Assembly (NCBI GenBank): GCA_002437285.1
Contig: DJOV01000001.1
Location: 1-21,379 of the forward strand
Source of the DNA: Prevotella sp. UBA6429
Lineage (GTDB): Bacteria > Bacteroidota > Bacteroidia > Bacteroidales > Bacteroidaceae
Length of the DNA stretch: 21,379 bases
Direction of reading: 5' to 3'
Below, piece after piece: positions 1 through 7,018 of the stretch (its first letter is position 1; each line of letters begins with the position of its first letter). The notes below the pieces were generated by a model. The model was not told where the DNA came from. It searched no databases and saw only the letters and a list, made by a program, of their open reading frames with translations. A program made the position numbers and the translations under genes.

Positions 1-118
1 CGGCCCATGCCGCAAACAGTAGCATGGCGGCTGTCGCCGCCTTCCCGCACCCCTGGCCATAAACCAGATTAAACCGCTCACGCGGTAGAATTACAAACTG
101 GGTAAACCGCTCACGCAT
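1..118 (-). CDS. possible N-terminal part of an unrecognised protein, runs off the left edge
   Basis: On the minus strand an open frame begins with an ATG at 118-116 and stays open to the edge of the window, giving about 39 residues. It starts MRERFTQF, repeats RERF eleven residues later, and ends in an Ala/Leu-rich hydrophobic stretch (AAMLLFAAWA) that could be a membrane segment or a late signal sequence. The frame is also open upstream of the ATG for a further 17 codons, so the true start is uncertain. A TACGTTTG box on the same strand at 251-244 could serve it. I do not recognise the family. With so little sequence it may simply be chance. Confidence 0.3.
   Translation of the reverse strand, partial: MRERFTQFVILPRERFNLVYGQGCGKAATAAMLLFAAWA
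70..116. repeat. two 14-bp direct repeats, 33 bp apart
   Basis: TAAACCGCTCACGC occurs exactly at 70-83 and again at 103-116. The start-to-start distance is 33 bp, which is both eleven codons and about three helical turns. In the minus-strand frame both copies encode RERF, so the repeat may be a short protein repeat. Alternatively it could be a pair of binding sites. The repeat is seen directly; its role is unknown. Confidence 0.5.
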
Positions 119-465
119 GTCTCGCACGATGTGCTGTTTACATTCAGGCCATGGGTCTTGTCACTCCAAATTCCGGAAGAGCCATTTTTTCGCGTTCTAT
201 TTCAACTACATTCCGTGATAAACTGTTTGACAAAAAATCATGACAAACGTATCGCCTGACTTTTTGCGGTTTCCAAAGATGTTGCAATCCATGCGACAAA
301 TTAGATAGAAGAGTGCTAATACTGTTTCATATAAAGAACGTTTTGCCTGCCGTTGCAACGAAAAGAAAATAAAAAGAGACAGTTTGAAAGGCGTGATACG
401 TGATTTTTTCTTATCTTTGCATCCGAGAAACCTATTTATAACCACCATACAACGATTCGCACATC
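119..465. other. AT-rich intergenic region upstream of the GH127 gene
   Basis: No convincing gene is seen here. The minus-strand open frame across 206-448 has no family character and overlaps the promoter of the GH127 gene, so I treat it as chance. The stretch is clearly richer in A+T than the flanking coding DNA. It holds a plus-strand -7 box at 412-419 and a minus-strand TACGTTTG box at 251-244, with a TTTG (minus, 277-274) 22 nt further upstream. The minus-strand box would fire toward the partial gene at the left edge. Confidence 0.5.
412..419 (+). promoter_or_regulatory. -7 box of the GH127 gene promoter
   Basis: TATCTTTG matches the Bacteroidetes -7 consensus TAnnTTTG and lies 46 nt before the start codon. 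No TTTG sits at the ideal 19-20 nt spacing; the nearest one, at 383-386, is 25 nt away. The promoter may therefore be weak or need an activator, which would fit a carbohydrate-use gene (inference). Confidence 0.6.
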
Positions 466-3400
466 ATGAAACCGCGACACCTATTGTTCACCGGCATGCT
501 TGCCATCACGGGGGCCACTGTGGCCACCGCCCAGAGCCGTCTCTATCCCCATCATTTCGACCTTTCCGAGGTGACGCTTCTTGAAAGTCCGTTCAAGACA
601 GCCATGGACCTGAACATCAAGACTCTTTTGGAATATGACGCAGACCGGCTGCTGACACCTTTCGTCCGGCAGGCCGGGCTCCACATCGGCCAGTATGCCG
701 ACTGGACCACCCGGCACCCCATCTTCACCAACTGGGGCGACGCCTCATTCGACCTCTCTGGCCATGTGGGCGGCCACTACCTCAGCGCGCTCGCGCTGGC
801 CTACGCCGCCTGCCATGACAGTGCGACGAAGCAACAGCTCAAGGAACGTCTTGACCACATGCTCGCCGTTCTCGCCGACTGCCAGAAGGCCTTCGATGAC
901 AACAAGGAAGGGCTGTACGGCTATCTCGGCGGGCAGCCTATCAATGATGATTGGAAGAAAATGTTTGCGGGCGACATCTCCGCCTTCCGCAACCATCGCG
1001 GCTGGGTGCCCTTCTATTGTGAGCACAAGGTGCTCGCTGGCCTGCGTGACGCCTATCTCTATGCGGGGAGCGAGGAGGCTGGAGCGATGTTTCGCAAGCT
1101 CTGCGACTGGAGCGTCAATGTCGTAGCCAAACTGTCCGACAGCACCATGCAGACTGTGCTCGACACCGAGCACGGAGGCATGAACGAGGTGCTGGCCGAC
1201 GCTTACGCCATCTTTGGTGACACCAAATACCTGGAAGCCGCCGAGAAATACAGTCACAAGACCATGCTCAACGGCATGCAGACCGTCAACACGACTTTTC
1301 TCGACGGTAGGCACGCCAACACCCAGGTGCCGAAGTACATCGGATTCGAACGTGTCTACGAGGACAGCAACGCCAAGACGGCTTACGCCAAGGCCGCCGA
1401 GAACTTCTGGGCCGACGTGGCACACAACCGGACCGTGTGCATCGGCGGCAACAGCGTGAACGAGCATTTCCTCGCCGCCAATGCCGGCAACCGCTACATC
1501 GACCAGCTCGACGGACCCGAAAGTTGCAACACCAACAATATGCTCAAGCTCTCGGAGATGCTCTCCGACCGCACTCACGATGCTCGCTATGCCGACTTCT
1601 ATGAGTATGCCACGCTCAACCACATCCTCTCGACGCAGGACCCCACGACAGGCGGATACGTCTATTTCACCACCCTGCGCCCGCAGGGCTACCGCATCTA
1701 CTCGCAGGTCAACCAGGGCATGTGGTGCTGTGTGGGCACCGGCATGGAGAACCACAGCAAGTATGGCCACTTCGTCTACACCCACGATGGTGACTCAGTG
1801 CTCTACGTGAACCTCTTCACGGCGAGCAAGCTCGATGCAGGCAACTTCGTCCTGACGCAGCAGACGCGGTATCCCTATTCGCAGACCACGCAGCTGACTG
1901 TCGGCAAGAGCGGTCGCTACACCCTCGCAGTGCGCCACCCGTGGTGGGCCGGTGATGGCTACGCCGTCTCGGTCAATGGCAAGCGTCAGGACATCAGTGT
2001 GGAGAAGGGTGCCGCTTCCTATGCCCGGGTGACCCGGAAATGGAAGGCAGGCGATGTCATCACCGTGGACCTGCCCATGACGCTGCGCTATGAGGCGTGC
2101 CCCAACTATACCGACTATGTCGCCTTTGAGTATGGTCCCGTGCTCCTTGCCGCGCAGACCACGGCGCGCGACCGGGCTGACGCCGACACCACAGGGCTGG
2201 CCGTCGAAAAGCTACAGAATGAGTATGCCGGAGAGGGACGCATGGATCATGCGCCAGGCAGCAGAGGGCAGGCCAAGGGCCTTGTCGACTCGCCCATGCT
2301 TATCGGCGACCGCGCCAGCGTGCTGTCGCGCGTCTCGGCTATTGACACGTCAAGACTGGAGTTTGCCATCGACGCTTCGCGTGAGGCCACACCTGGCTAC
2401 ACCTGGTCCAAGCTGACGCTGCGGCCTTTCTATACCATACACCACGCCCGTTACATGTGCTACTGGTACCAGCAGACGGCCGAGAACTATGCCAACAGCG
2501 ACATGGCGGCTGTCGAACAGGCGCGGAAAGACTTGGAGAAGCGCACCCTGGACTTCGTGGCGACGGGCGAGCAGCAGAGCGAGGCCGGACACGAGTACAA
2601 TTATAGCGACAACTCCTCTACGGGAATGTACAACGGCGAGAACTATCGTGACGCCAAGGCCGGCGGCTATGTGCAGTTCTCTCTCTTCAATACCGCAGGA
2701 AAGACCGATAGCCTCTCCATCCTCTGCCGTTTCACCACGGCCGACCAGGGACGCAAGGCCACCCTGTGGGTCGACGGGGAGAAGATAGCCGATATCACCA
2801 TTCCCAAGACCTACCAGGACGCTACCAACGGGTTCTTCAACGTGGAGTTCCCCATACCCGATGCCCTTCAGAAAGACGCGGAGGGGAAAGCCAAACGGAA
2901 GTTTGTGGTGAAGCTGTCGGCCTCTGAAGGCACGCTGATGCCCGGCCTCTATTATCTCAGGCTCATGAGCGGCTATGCTGGGATAACCAATCCCTATCGT
3001 TTCGTGGCCTCGGAGTGGACCACGGGCGACACCAGGAGGCTGTCGCCCTCAAGCATCACCTACGACACATCTGCCAACACCATCCGCGTTGCCAGCAGCG
3101 GCAACAACAATGTGTGCCTGACGCTTGATCACAACAACGCGCACTATGCCATTGCCTCCAGGCAGAAGTATCTCGTCGTTGTCGGGCAGAACTTGAGTCT
3201 CGCCGACGGGGCGTCGTACCTGTGGTGGCTCAACGGATGCAACAAGGGGTCGCAGGTGAGGCCCACTGTGGCGCGTGATGTGCAGGTGGGGGGCGACCGC
3301 TGCCAAGTCATCGCGTGGGACATGACGCAGAGTGGTATCGCCGACAACATATCCACCTTGGGCAACACCGATATTACCAGTGGGCAGACCATCTTCGGCC

Positions 3401-3594
3401 TGACCTCCACCACGGGCTTGTCGGTCATCCGTGACATCGCCTTTGCGGAGAGTGTCGACAGCGTGATGACCGCAATAGCCGGCGTGAAGGCGGGCGGAGA
3501 CAAGTCGCAAGCCCTGTACACGGTCGACGGGAAGAAAGCTGGCAAGGCAACAAGAGGAGTCTATGTCACCAAACATAAAAAGATAGTTTTCTAA
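466..3594 (+). CDS. secreted GH127 beta-L-arabinofuranosidase-like glycoside hydrolase
   Basis: This is a 1042-residue exported enzyme. The first 23 residues form a signal peptide ending ATAQ. The next 400 or so match the GH127 (DUF1680) alpha/alpha barrel, whose known members remove beta-L-arabinofuranose from plant glycans and glycoproteins. GH127 enzymes use a cysteine nucleophile held by zinc, and the matching residues are visible: Glu352 and Cys354 in ESCN, and Cys421-Cys422 in WCCVGTG. Glu333 in NSVNEHF is a candidate general acid/base. A beta-sandwich region follows to about 690, then a DUF6805-like segment with the HEYNYSDNSSTG and GYVQFSL motifs. The extra C-terminal region ends in LYTVDGKK...RGVYV, a tail common on exported Prevotella and Bacteroides proteins. 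No SusC/SusD pair is in view, so it appears as an orphan hydrolase. The exact substrate cannot be read from sequence. Confidence 0.88.
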   Translation: MKPRHLLFTGMLAITGATVATAQSRLYPHHFDLSEVTLLESPFKTAMDLNIKTLLEYDADRLLTPFVRQAGLHIGQYADWTTRHPIFTNWGDASFDLSGHVGGHYLSALALAYAACHDSATKQQLKERLDHMLAVLADCQKAFDDNKEGLYGYLGGQPINDDWKKMFAGDISAFRNHRGWVPFYCEHKVLAGLRDAYLYAGSEEAGAMFRKLCDWSVNVVAKLSDSTMQTVLDTEHGGMNEVLADAYAIFGDTKYLEAAEKYSHKTMLNGMQTVNTTFLDGRHANTQVPKYIGFERVYEDSNAKTAYAKAAENFWADVAHNRTVCIGGNSVNEHFLAANAGNRYIDQLDGPESCNTNNMLKLSEMLSDRTHDARYADFYEYATLNHILSTQDPTTGGYVYFTTLRPQGYRIYSQVNQGMWCCVGTGMENHSKYGHFVYTHDGDSVLYVNLFTASKLDAGNFVLTQQTRYPYSQTTQLTVGKSGRYTLAVRHPWWAGDGYAVSVNGKRQDISVEKGAASYARVTRKWKAGDVITVDLPMTLRYEACPNYTDYVAFEYGPVLLAAQTTARDRADADTTGLAVEKLQNEYAGEGRMDHAPGSRGQAKGLVDSPMLIGDRASVLSRVSAIDTSRLEFAIDASREATPGYTWSKLTLRPFYTIHHARYMCYWYQQTAENYANSDMAAVEQARKDLEKRTLDFVATGEQQSEAGHEYNYSDNSSTGMYNGENYRDAKAGGYVQFSLFNTAGKTDSLSILCRFTTADQGRKATLWVDGEKIADITIPKTYQDATNGFFNVEFPIPDALQKDAEGKAKRKFVVKLSASEGTLMPGLYYLRLMSGYAGITNPYRFVASEWTTGDTRRLSPSSITYDTSANTIRVASSGNNNVCLTLDHNNAHYAIASRQKYLVVVGQNLSLADGASYLWWLNGCNKGSQVRPTVARDVQVGGDRCQVIAWDMTQSGIADNISTLGNTDITSGQTIFGLTSTTGLSVIRDIAFAESVDSVMTAIAGVKAGGDKSQALYTVDGKKAGKATRGVYVTKHKKIVF

Positions 3595-3624
3595 GAAAGC
3601 ACCATCGCTTACGAAAACACTTTG

Positions 3625-3632
3625 TACATTTG
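3625..3632 (+). promoter_or_regulatory. possible -7 box for the gene at 3693
   Basis: TACATTTG fits TAnnTTTG and lies 60 nt before the start of the small secreted protein. No TTTG is found 19-20 nt further upstream, so the call rests on the -7 box alone. Confidence 0.4.
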
Positions 3633-3692
3633 CAAGCGGGGAACTAAAGAGTGTTTCCAAAAGTCAGACCTAAAACATGAAGCCTTATGTAA

Positions 3693-4079
3693 ATGAAGTT
3701 GATGGCTTGTTTGCTTCTTTCCATTGCTCCTTTGTCCACACTGGCGCAAAGCCAGGTCGGCTTCGCCTATGATGCGGCAGGCAATCGGGTGAAGAAGGAG
3801 CTCAATGTCAGTCCGCCTCAAAAATATGTGGGCAAGTTTGAGGGTGTTAATGTCTTTGAAAGTCGCAAGTTGGGGGACATAAGAATTGGCCGTTATAGTG
3901 CTGTTACTATTCCCGAACGTGGCATCATTGCTGCGGACGGCGTGTTTACAAGTCAGATGGAAAAAGGGTTAGCGATGATGCAACATGAATTTGGGCATGT
4001 CTTGCAATATCGTGAATTTGGCTCTTTTGCTTACTGGCAAATAATAGCACCTGCAAGTTTAGTAAATGCTGCGCACTAA
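3693..4079 (+). CDS. small secreted YD/RHS-leader protein with HExxH metallopeptidase-like segment, probably truncated
   Basis: The product has 128 residues. It opens with a signal peptide (MKLMACLLLSIAPLSTLAQ), then carries VGFAYDAAGNRVKKE, the YD-repeat signature of RHS-type proteins, which in Bacteroidetes also appears in small proteins near RHS loci. Residues from about 45 read like an RHS C-terminal tip and include HEFGH at the end of the QMEKGLAMMQHEFGH stretch, an HExxH zinc-protease motif. The protein stops 26 residues after HEFGH, and I see no clear third zinc ligand, so the catalytic fold looks incomplete. Base use is more A+T-rich than in the neighbours, which hints at transfer. 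It could be the degraded end of a polymorphic toxin, or an effector remnant. Start: ATG 3693 gives the clean signal peptide. An ATG at 3677 is in another frame. Confidence 0.55.
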   Translation: MKLMACLLLSIAPLSTLAQSQVGFAYDAAGNRVKKELNVSPPQKYVGKFEGVNVFESRKLGDIRIGRYSAVTIPERGIIAADGVFTSQMEKGLAMMQHEFGHVLQYREFGSFAYWQIIAPASLVNAAH

Positions 4080-4224
4080 GCCTCGATGGTTTATATAAGA
4101 ATAAAAATGTGACAATCCGAAGGGTGACGATTGGTAACTCGTCATCGCCACCCGATGAGGCCATCCTGTGCTTTTCCTAAATGTGTAAAGGCACAAGGCG
4201 TCGGTGTGTTGGCGTTGCGTTGTC
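4080..4224. other. convergent intergenic region after the metallopeptidase-like gene
   Basis: These 145 bp lie between the plus-strand small gene and the end of dnaX. No strong terminator with a T-run is visible; a bulged stem can be drawn from GTGCTTT (4168-4174) with AAAGGCAC. A different frame from the small gene is open at 4073-4180, which could be a frameshifted tail, but its 35 codons match nothing I recognise. Confidence 0.35.
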
Positions 4225-6051
4225 TTAGGCCAATTCCAGGCCCAGTGCGGCCCGCAGTTTCTCGATGGCCGGGTTGGCCTGTCTCAAGTGGTCGAAGAGC
4301 TCGCGCTTGGTATAGGCGTGCTTCATCTCCGATGCCTCGGCCAGCCGCAGCGTCAGTTCGATGTTCTTGTTGTGAAGCCGCTGACGCATGGTGGCGCGTA
4401 TGTTGCCCCGTATCTCGTTGATTTGTTGCAACAAGATCTCGTTGTCGATCGCCGCTTCGATGTTGGGGTAGGTGGTGATGTGGGGCGTGATGTTCTTCAG
4501 TCGAGCCGCCAGTCCCACGTATTGTTGGGGCATGCGGTTGCACATCAACGTCCACTCCATGCTGAGCTCCTCTTCCGTAAAGGGCTTCTCCGTCTGTTGC
4601 TCCTTGGCCGCCTTGTCGTCTTCAGGCATGGCCGCCTTGAGGTAGTCGGGCTGCTGGGGCTTGTTCCTTAGGTCATTGAAGGTAATGTTGCCTGCCCCTT
4701 TGATGTTGAAGCGCATGGAGCCCAGCGCTCCCGTGAGCTTTGCCGGCGAGACGGTGGGCACCTTGGGTGCTTCGTTGGTCACGGGCTGAGGCGCATGTTG
4801 AGAGGGAGCGGCCGTCTGTCGGGCCGCCCTTGCAAGAGTCTTCCCGGCCCCGGCCACCTGCGCTGCCGTTGTGGGTTGGGATTTCATGAGGTTCTTGAAC
4901 AGGGATTTCAGTCGCTTAGGGCTACGCCCCGCACCCGCCGCATCGTCATCGTCGGGCTGCGTGATCTGTGCCACGCGGATGAGTGTCAGTTCCACCAGCA
5001 GGCGCTTGTTGCTGCTCTGCCTGTAGTTCACGTCACACTCGTTCATGATGCGCAGCGCCTTGTAGAGGAAGGGCAGCGGGCACTTCTTGGCCTGCTCCTG
5101 GTAGCGCTGGCGTTGGGTGTCGCTGGTCTCCAGCAGCGGCAGCGTCTGCGGGTCGCGCGCCATCATCACGTTGCGCACGTGAGAGGCCAGGCCGTTGATG
5201 AGGTTGCCACCGTCGAACCCCTTGGCGATGATGTTATTGAGCAGCACCATGATGTCGCTCACCTTGTTGTCGAGCGAGAGGTCGATGATGCGGAAGTAGT
5301 TGTCGGCATCGAGCACGTTGAGATCTTCGATGACCTTGTCATAGGTGATGTTGCCCTGGCAGAAACTGCTCACCTGGTCGAAGATCGAGAGAGCATCGCG
5401 CATGCCGCCGTCAGCCTTCTCGGCAATGACGCTGAGTGCCTCCTCCTCATAGGTGATGCCCTCCTTGGCAGCCACCATCTTCAGGTGGCCGATAATCTTG
5501 GGCACTGTCATGCGCTCGAAATCGTAGATCTGGCAGCGCGAGAGGATGGTAGGCAGAATCTTGTGCTTCTCTGTGGTGGCGAGGATGAAGATGACATGCT
5601 GCGGTGGCTCCTCCAGGGTCTTCAGGAAGGCGTTGAAGGCTGCCGGTGAAAGCATGTGCACCTCGTCGATGATAAACACCTTGTACTTGCCCACCTGTGG
5701 TGGGATGAGTGTCTGCTCCATCAGTGTCTTGATGTTTTCCACCGAGTTGTTGCTGGCGGCGTCAAGCTCAAAGATGTTCATCGATCGGCCTTCGTTGAAA
5801 GCCTTGCAGTTTTCGCACTCGTTGCATGCCTCTCCATCGGCCGAGGGCGACGAGCAGTTGATGGCCTTGGCAAAGATGCGGGCGCAAGTGGTCTTGCCGA
5901 CGCCTCGCGGACCGCAGAAGAGGTATGCGTGGGCCAGCTTGCCACTCTTCACGGCGTTCTTCAGCGTTGTGGTCAGGGCATCTTGTCCCACCACCGACGC
6001 GAACGTCATCGGACGGTACTTGCGGGCCGAAACAATGTAGTTGTCAGTCAT
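4225..6051 (-). CDS. dnaX: DNA polymerase III subunit gamma/tau
   Basis: This is the clamp-loader ATPase that loads the sliding clamp and ties the polymerases together at the fork. From the chosen start it has 608 residues. Walker A is CGPRGVGKTT with Lys53, followed by the four-cysteine zinc module (CNECENC). Further motifs are IIDEVHMLSPAAFNAFLKTL (Walker B and beyond) and LSRCQIYDF with the SRC sensor motif. The C-terminal third is less conserved, Ala/Gln/Pro-rich in the middle and charged at the end, as in tau. The frame is open for 32 codons upstream, but that stretch runs through the promoter; MTDNYIVSARKYRP at 6051 matches the family N-terminus. I saw no obvious poly-A slippery site for making a short gamma form. 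Confidence 0.96.
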   Translation of the reverse strand: MTDNYIVSARKYRPMTFASVVGQDALTTTLKNAVKSGKLAHAYLFCGPRGVGKTTCARIFAKAINCSSPSADGEACNECENCKAFNEGRSMNIFELDAASNNSVENIKTLMEQTLIPPQVGKYKVFIIDEVHMLSPAAFNAFLKTLEEPPQHVIFILATTEKHKILPTILSRCQIYDFERMTVPKIIGHLKMVAAKEGITYEEEALSVIAEKADGGMRDALSIFDQVSSFCQGNITYDKVIEDLNVLDADNYFRIIDLSLDNKVSDIMVLLNNIIAKGFDGGNLINGLASHVRNVMMARDPQTLPLLETSDTQRQRYQEQAKKCPLPFLYKALRIMNECDVNYRQSSNKRLLVELTLIRVAQITQPDDDDAAGAGRSPKRLKSLFKNLMKSQPTTAAQVAGAGKTLARAARQTAAPSQHAPQPVTNEAPKVPTVSPAKLTGALGSMRFNIKGAGNITFNDLRNKPQQPDYLKAAMPEDDKAAKEQQTEKPFTEEELSMEWTLMCNRMPQQYVGLAARLKNITPHITTYPNIEAAIDNEILLQQINEIRGNIRATMRQRLHNKNIELTLRLAEASEMKHAYTKRELFDHLRQANPAIEKLRAALGLELA

Positions 6052-6075
6052 GTGTAGTCTGGTGGTTTGTCCTTG

Positions 6076-6106
6076 CAAAGTTAGTGCAATTTGCAGGAAG
6101 GGCAAA
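6076..6106 (-). promoter_or_regulatory. dnaX promoter, exact TTTG-N19-TAnnTTTG
   Basis: Reading the minus strand, TTTG at 6106-6103 is followed after exactly 19 nt by TAACTTTG at 6083-6076, a full match to the Bacteroidetes sigma-ABfr-type promoter. The start codon lies 24 nt downstream of the -7 box, so the leader is very short. This sets the start of dnaX at 6051. Confidence 0.85.
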
Positions 6107-6124
6107 ACAAAAAACATGATTTCT

Positions 6125-6155
6125 TTTGCTTTTTCACTGATTTGCATTAACTTTG
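6125..6155 (+). promoter_or_regulatory. promoter of the DivIC-like gene, exact TTTG-N19-TAnnTTTG
   Basis: TTTG at 6125-6128 is followed after 19 nt by TAACTTTG at 6148-6155. The ATG at 6177 lies 21 nt downstream of the -7 box. A TTG at 6153 in the same frame falls inside the -7 box and so cannot be the translation start of this transcript. The element mirrors the dnaX promoter, with the same -7 sequence. Confidence 0.85.
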
Positions 6156-6176
6156 CAACAACTTACACCAAAGAGG

Positions 6177-6536
6177 ATGAGCACCAAGATCAACGTCGTT
6201 TTGAGTCTCCTGTCCCGCTACAAATACGTCATTACGATTGTGGTGGGAGTGGCCGTTGTTGGTTTTATCGATGACAACAGCCTGTTGCGCCGTTTCAAGT
6301 ACGACCTGCAAATCAGTGAGCTGAGAGACGAGATCAAGGCCTACAACCAGAAGAACGAGGCCATCGTCAGGCAGTTGCGCGCTGTGCAACGCAACCCCAA
6401 GGCCATCGAGAAAATTGCCCGTGAGCGATACTTCATGAAGGCCGACGACGAGGACATCTTTGTGCTCAGCACCGACCGCCAGCCCGATGCCGACGGTCTG
6501 GTGGATAATAGTGACAACGATGAAACAGCTCAGTAA
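6177..6536 (+). CDS. DivIC/FtsB-type septum formation initiator
   Basis: This 119-residue protein is a single-pass inner-membrane division protein of the FtsB/DivIC type, which bridges the early and late divisome through FtsL and FtsQ partners. A short cytoplasmic N-terminus precedes a membrane helix at about residues 17-33. A coiled coil follows (YDLQISELRDEIKAYNQKNE and beyond), then the family signature ARERYFMKADDEDIFV. The tail is acidic. Length is typical. The stop codon overlaps the start of the next gene by 17 bp, so the two are likely translated together. It is transcribed divergently from dnaX. Confidence 0.9.
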   Translation: MSTKINVVLSLLSRYKYVITIVVGVAVVGFIDDNSLLRRFKYDLQISELRDEIKAYNQKNEAIVRQLRAVQRNPKAIEKIARERYFMKADDEDIFVLSTDRQPDADGLVDNSDNDETAQ

Positions 6537-6936
6537 AATCCAAACACTTGTTTTCATGCTCGGCGGGGCGCTGATGGTTGTCGGTGCCGGTTGCTTTGCC
6601 TTCATGTGGCAGCAGCAAGCCGTCTGTTGGGTGTTCCTTTTGGGCACCGTCCTGTTCTCCGTCATGCAGATGATGCAGACCTATGAGGGCAAGGAGTTGA
6701 CCGTCAAGCGGCTGAAGCGCATCCAGAGCTTGGCTGACATCCTGTTTGTGGTGGCCGGCATCTTGATGGTCGACACGGCATGGGGCTTCTTCAAACCTAT
6801 GTTCTCGGATATCTTCACCTATTATAATTGTGTTTACAACAAGTGGGTGGTCGTGTTGCTCATTGCCGCCATTGTGGAAGTCTACACCATGCACAGGCTC
6901 GACCATGAACTTTCCAAAAAAAACATAAAAGAATAG
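6520..6936 (+). CDS. small four-helix integral membrane protein
   Basis: The 138-residue product has four likely membrane helices, at about residues 7-30, 32-52, 68-92 and 104-122, with a charged loop (TYEGKELTVKRLKR) between helices two and three and a lysine-rich C-terminus. I recognise no catalytic motif and no named family. It starts 17 bp inside the end of the DivIC-like gene, so it depends on the same transcript and probably on coupled translation. That suggests a membrane or envelope role alongside cell division, but this is inference from position only. Confidence 0.82.
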   Translation: MKQLSKIQTLVFMLGGALMVVGAGCFAFMWQQQAVCWVFLLGTVLFSVMQMMQTYEGKELTVKRLKRIQSLADILFVVAGILMVDTAWGFFKPMFSDIFTYYNCVYNKWVVVLLIAAIVEVYTMHRLDHELSKKNIKE

Positions 6937-6987
6937 GTAATACATTTAAATTGCATAAATTTTTTTTCGCACCTCGCAAATACATAT

Positions 6988-6995
6988 TATCTTTG
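6988..6995 (+). promoter_or_regulatory. -7 box for the DUF4369-like lipoprotein gene
   Basis: TATCTTTG fits TAnnTTTG and lies 23 nt before the ATG at 7019. At the expected -33 position there is a T-run (6961-6967, ending TTTC) instead of TTTG. A GTG at 6995, in frame with the gene, is the last base of this box, so the ATG at 7019 is the better start. Confidence 0.65.
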
Positions 6996-7018
6996 TGTTG
7001 CTTGAACAGAATGTTTTT

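Noticed and set aside
206..448. Minus-strand 80-codon open frame before the GH127 gene
   Set aside because: It overlaps the GH127 promoter, lies in AT-rich intergenic DNA and shows no family-like sequence.
745..1785. Long 346-codon minus-strand open frame inside the GH127 gene
   Set aside because: It mirrors a G+C-rich coding strand; the plus-strand frame carries the signal peptide and GH127 motifs.
4073..4180. Frameshifted continuation of the metallopeptidase-like gene
   Set aside because: The 35 codons contain no zinc-ligand or RHS-like pattern, so a frameshift cannot be supported from sequence alone.
4795..5649. 284-codon plus-strand frame opposite dnaX
   Set aside because: Antisense shadow of dnaX; no recognisable domains, while the minus strand has full clamp-loader motifs.
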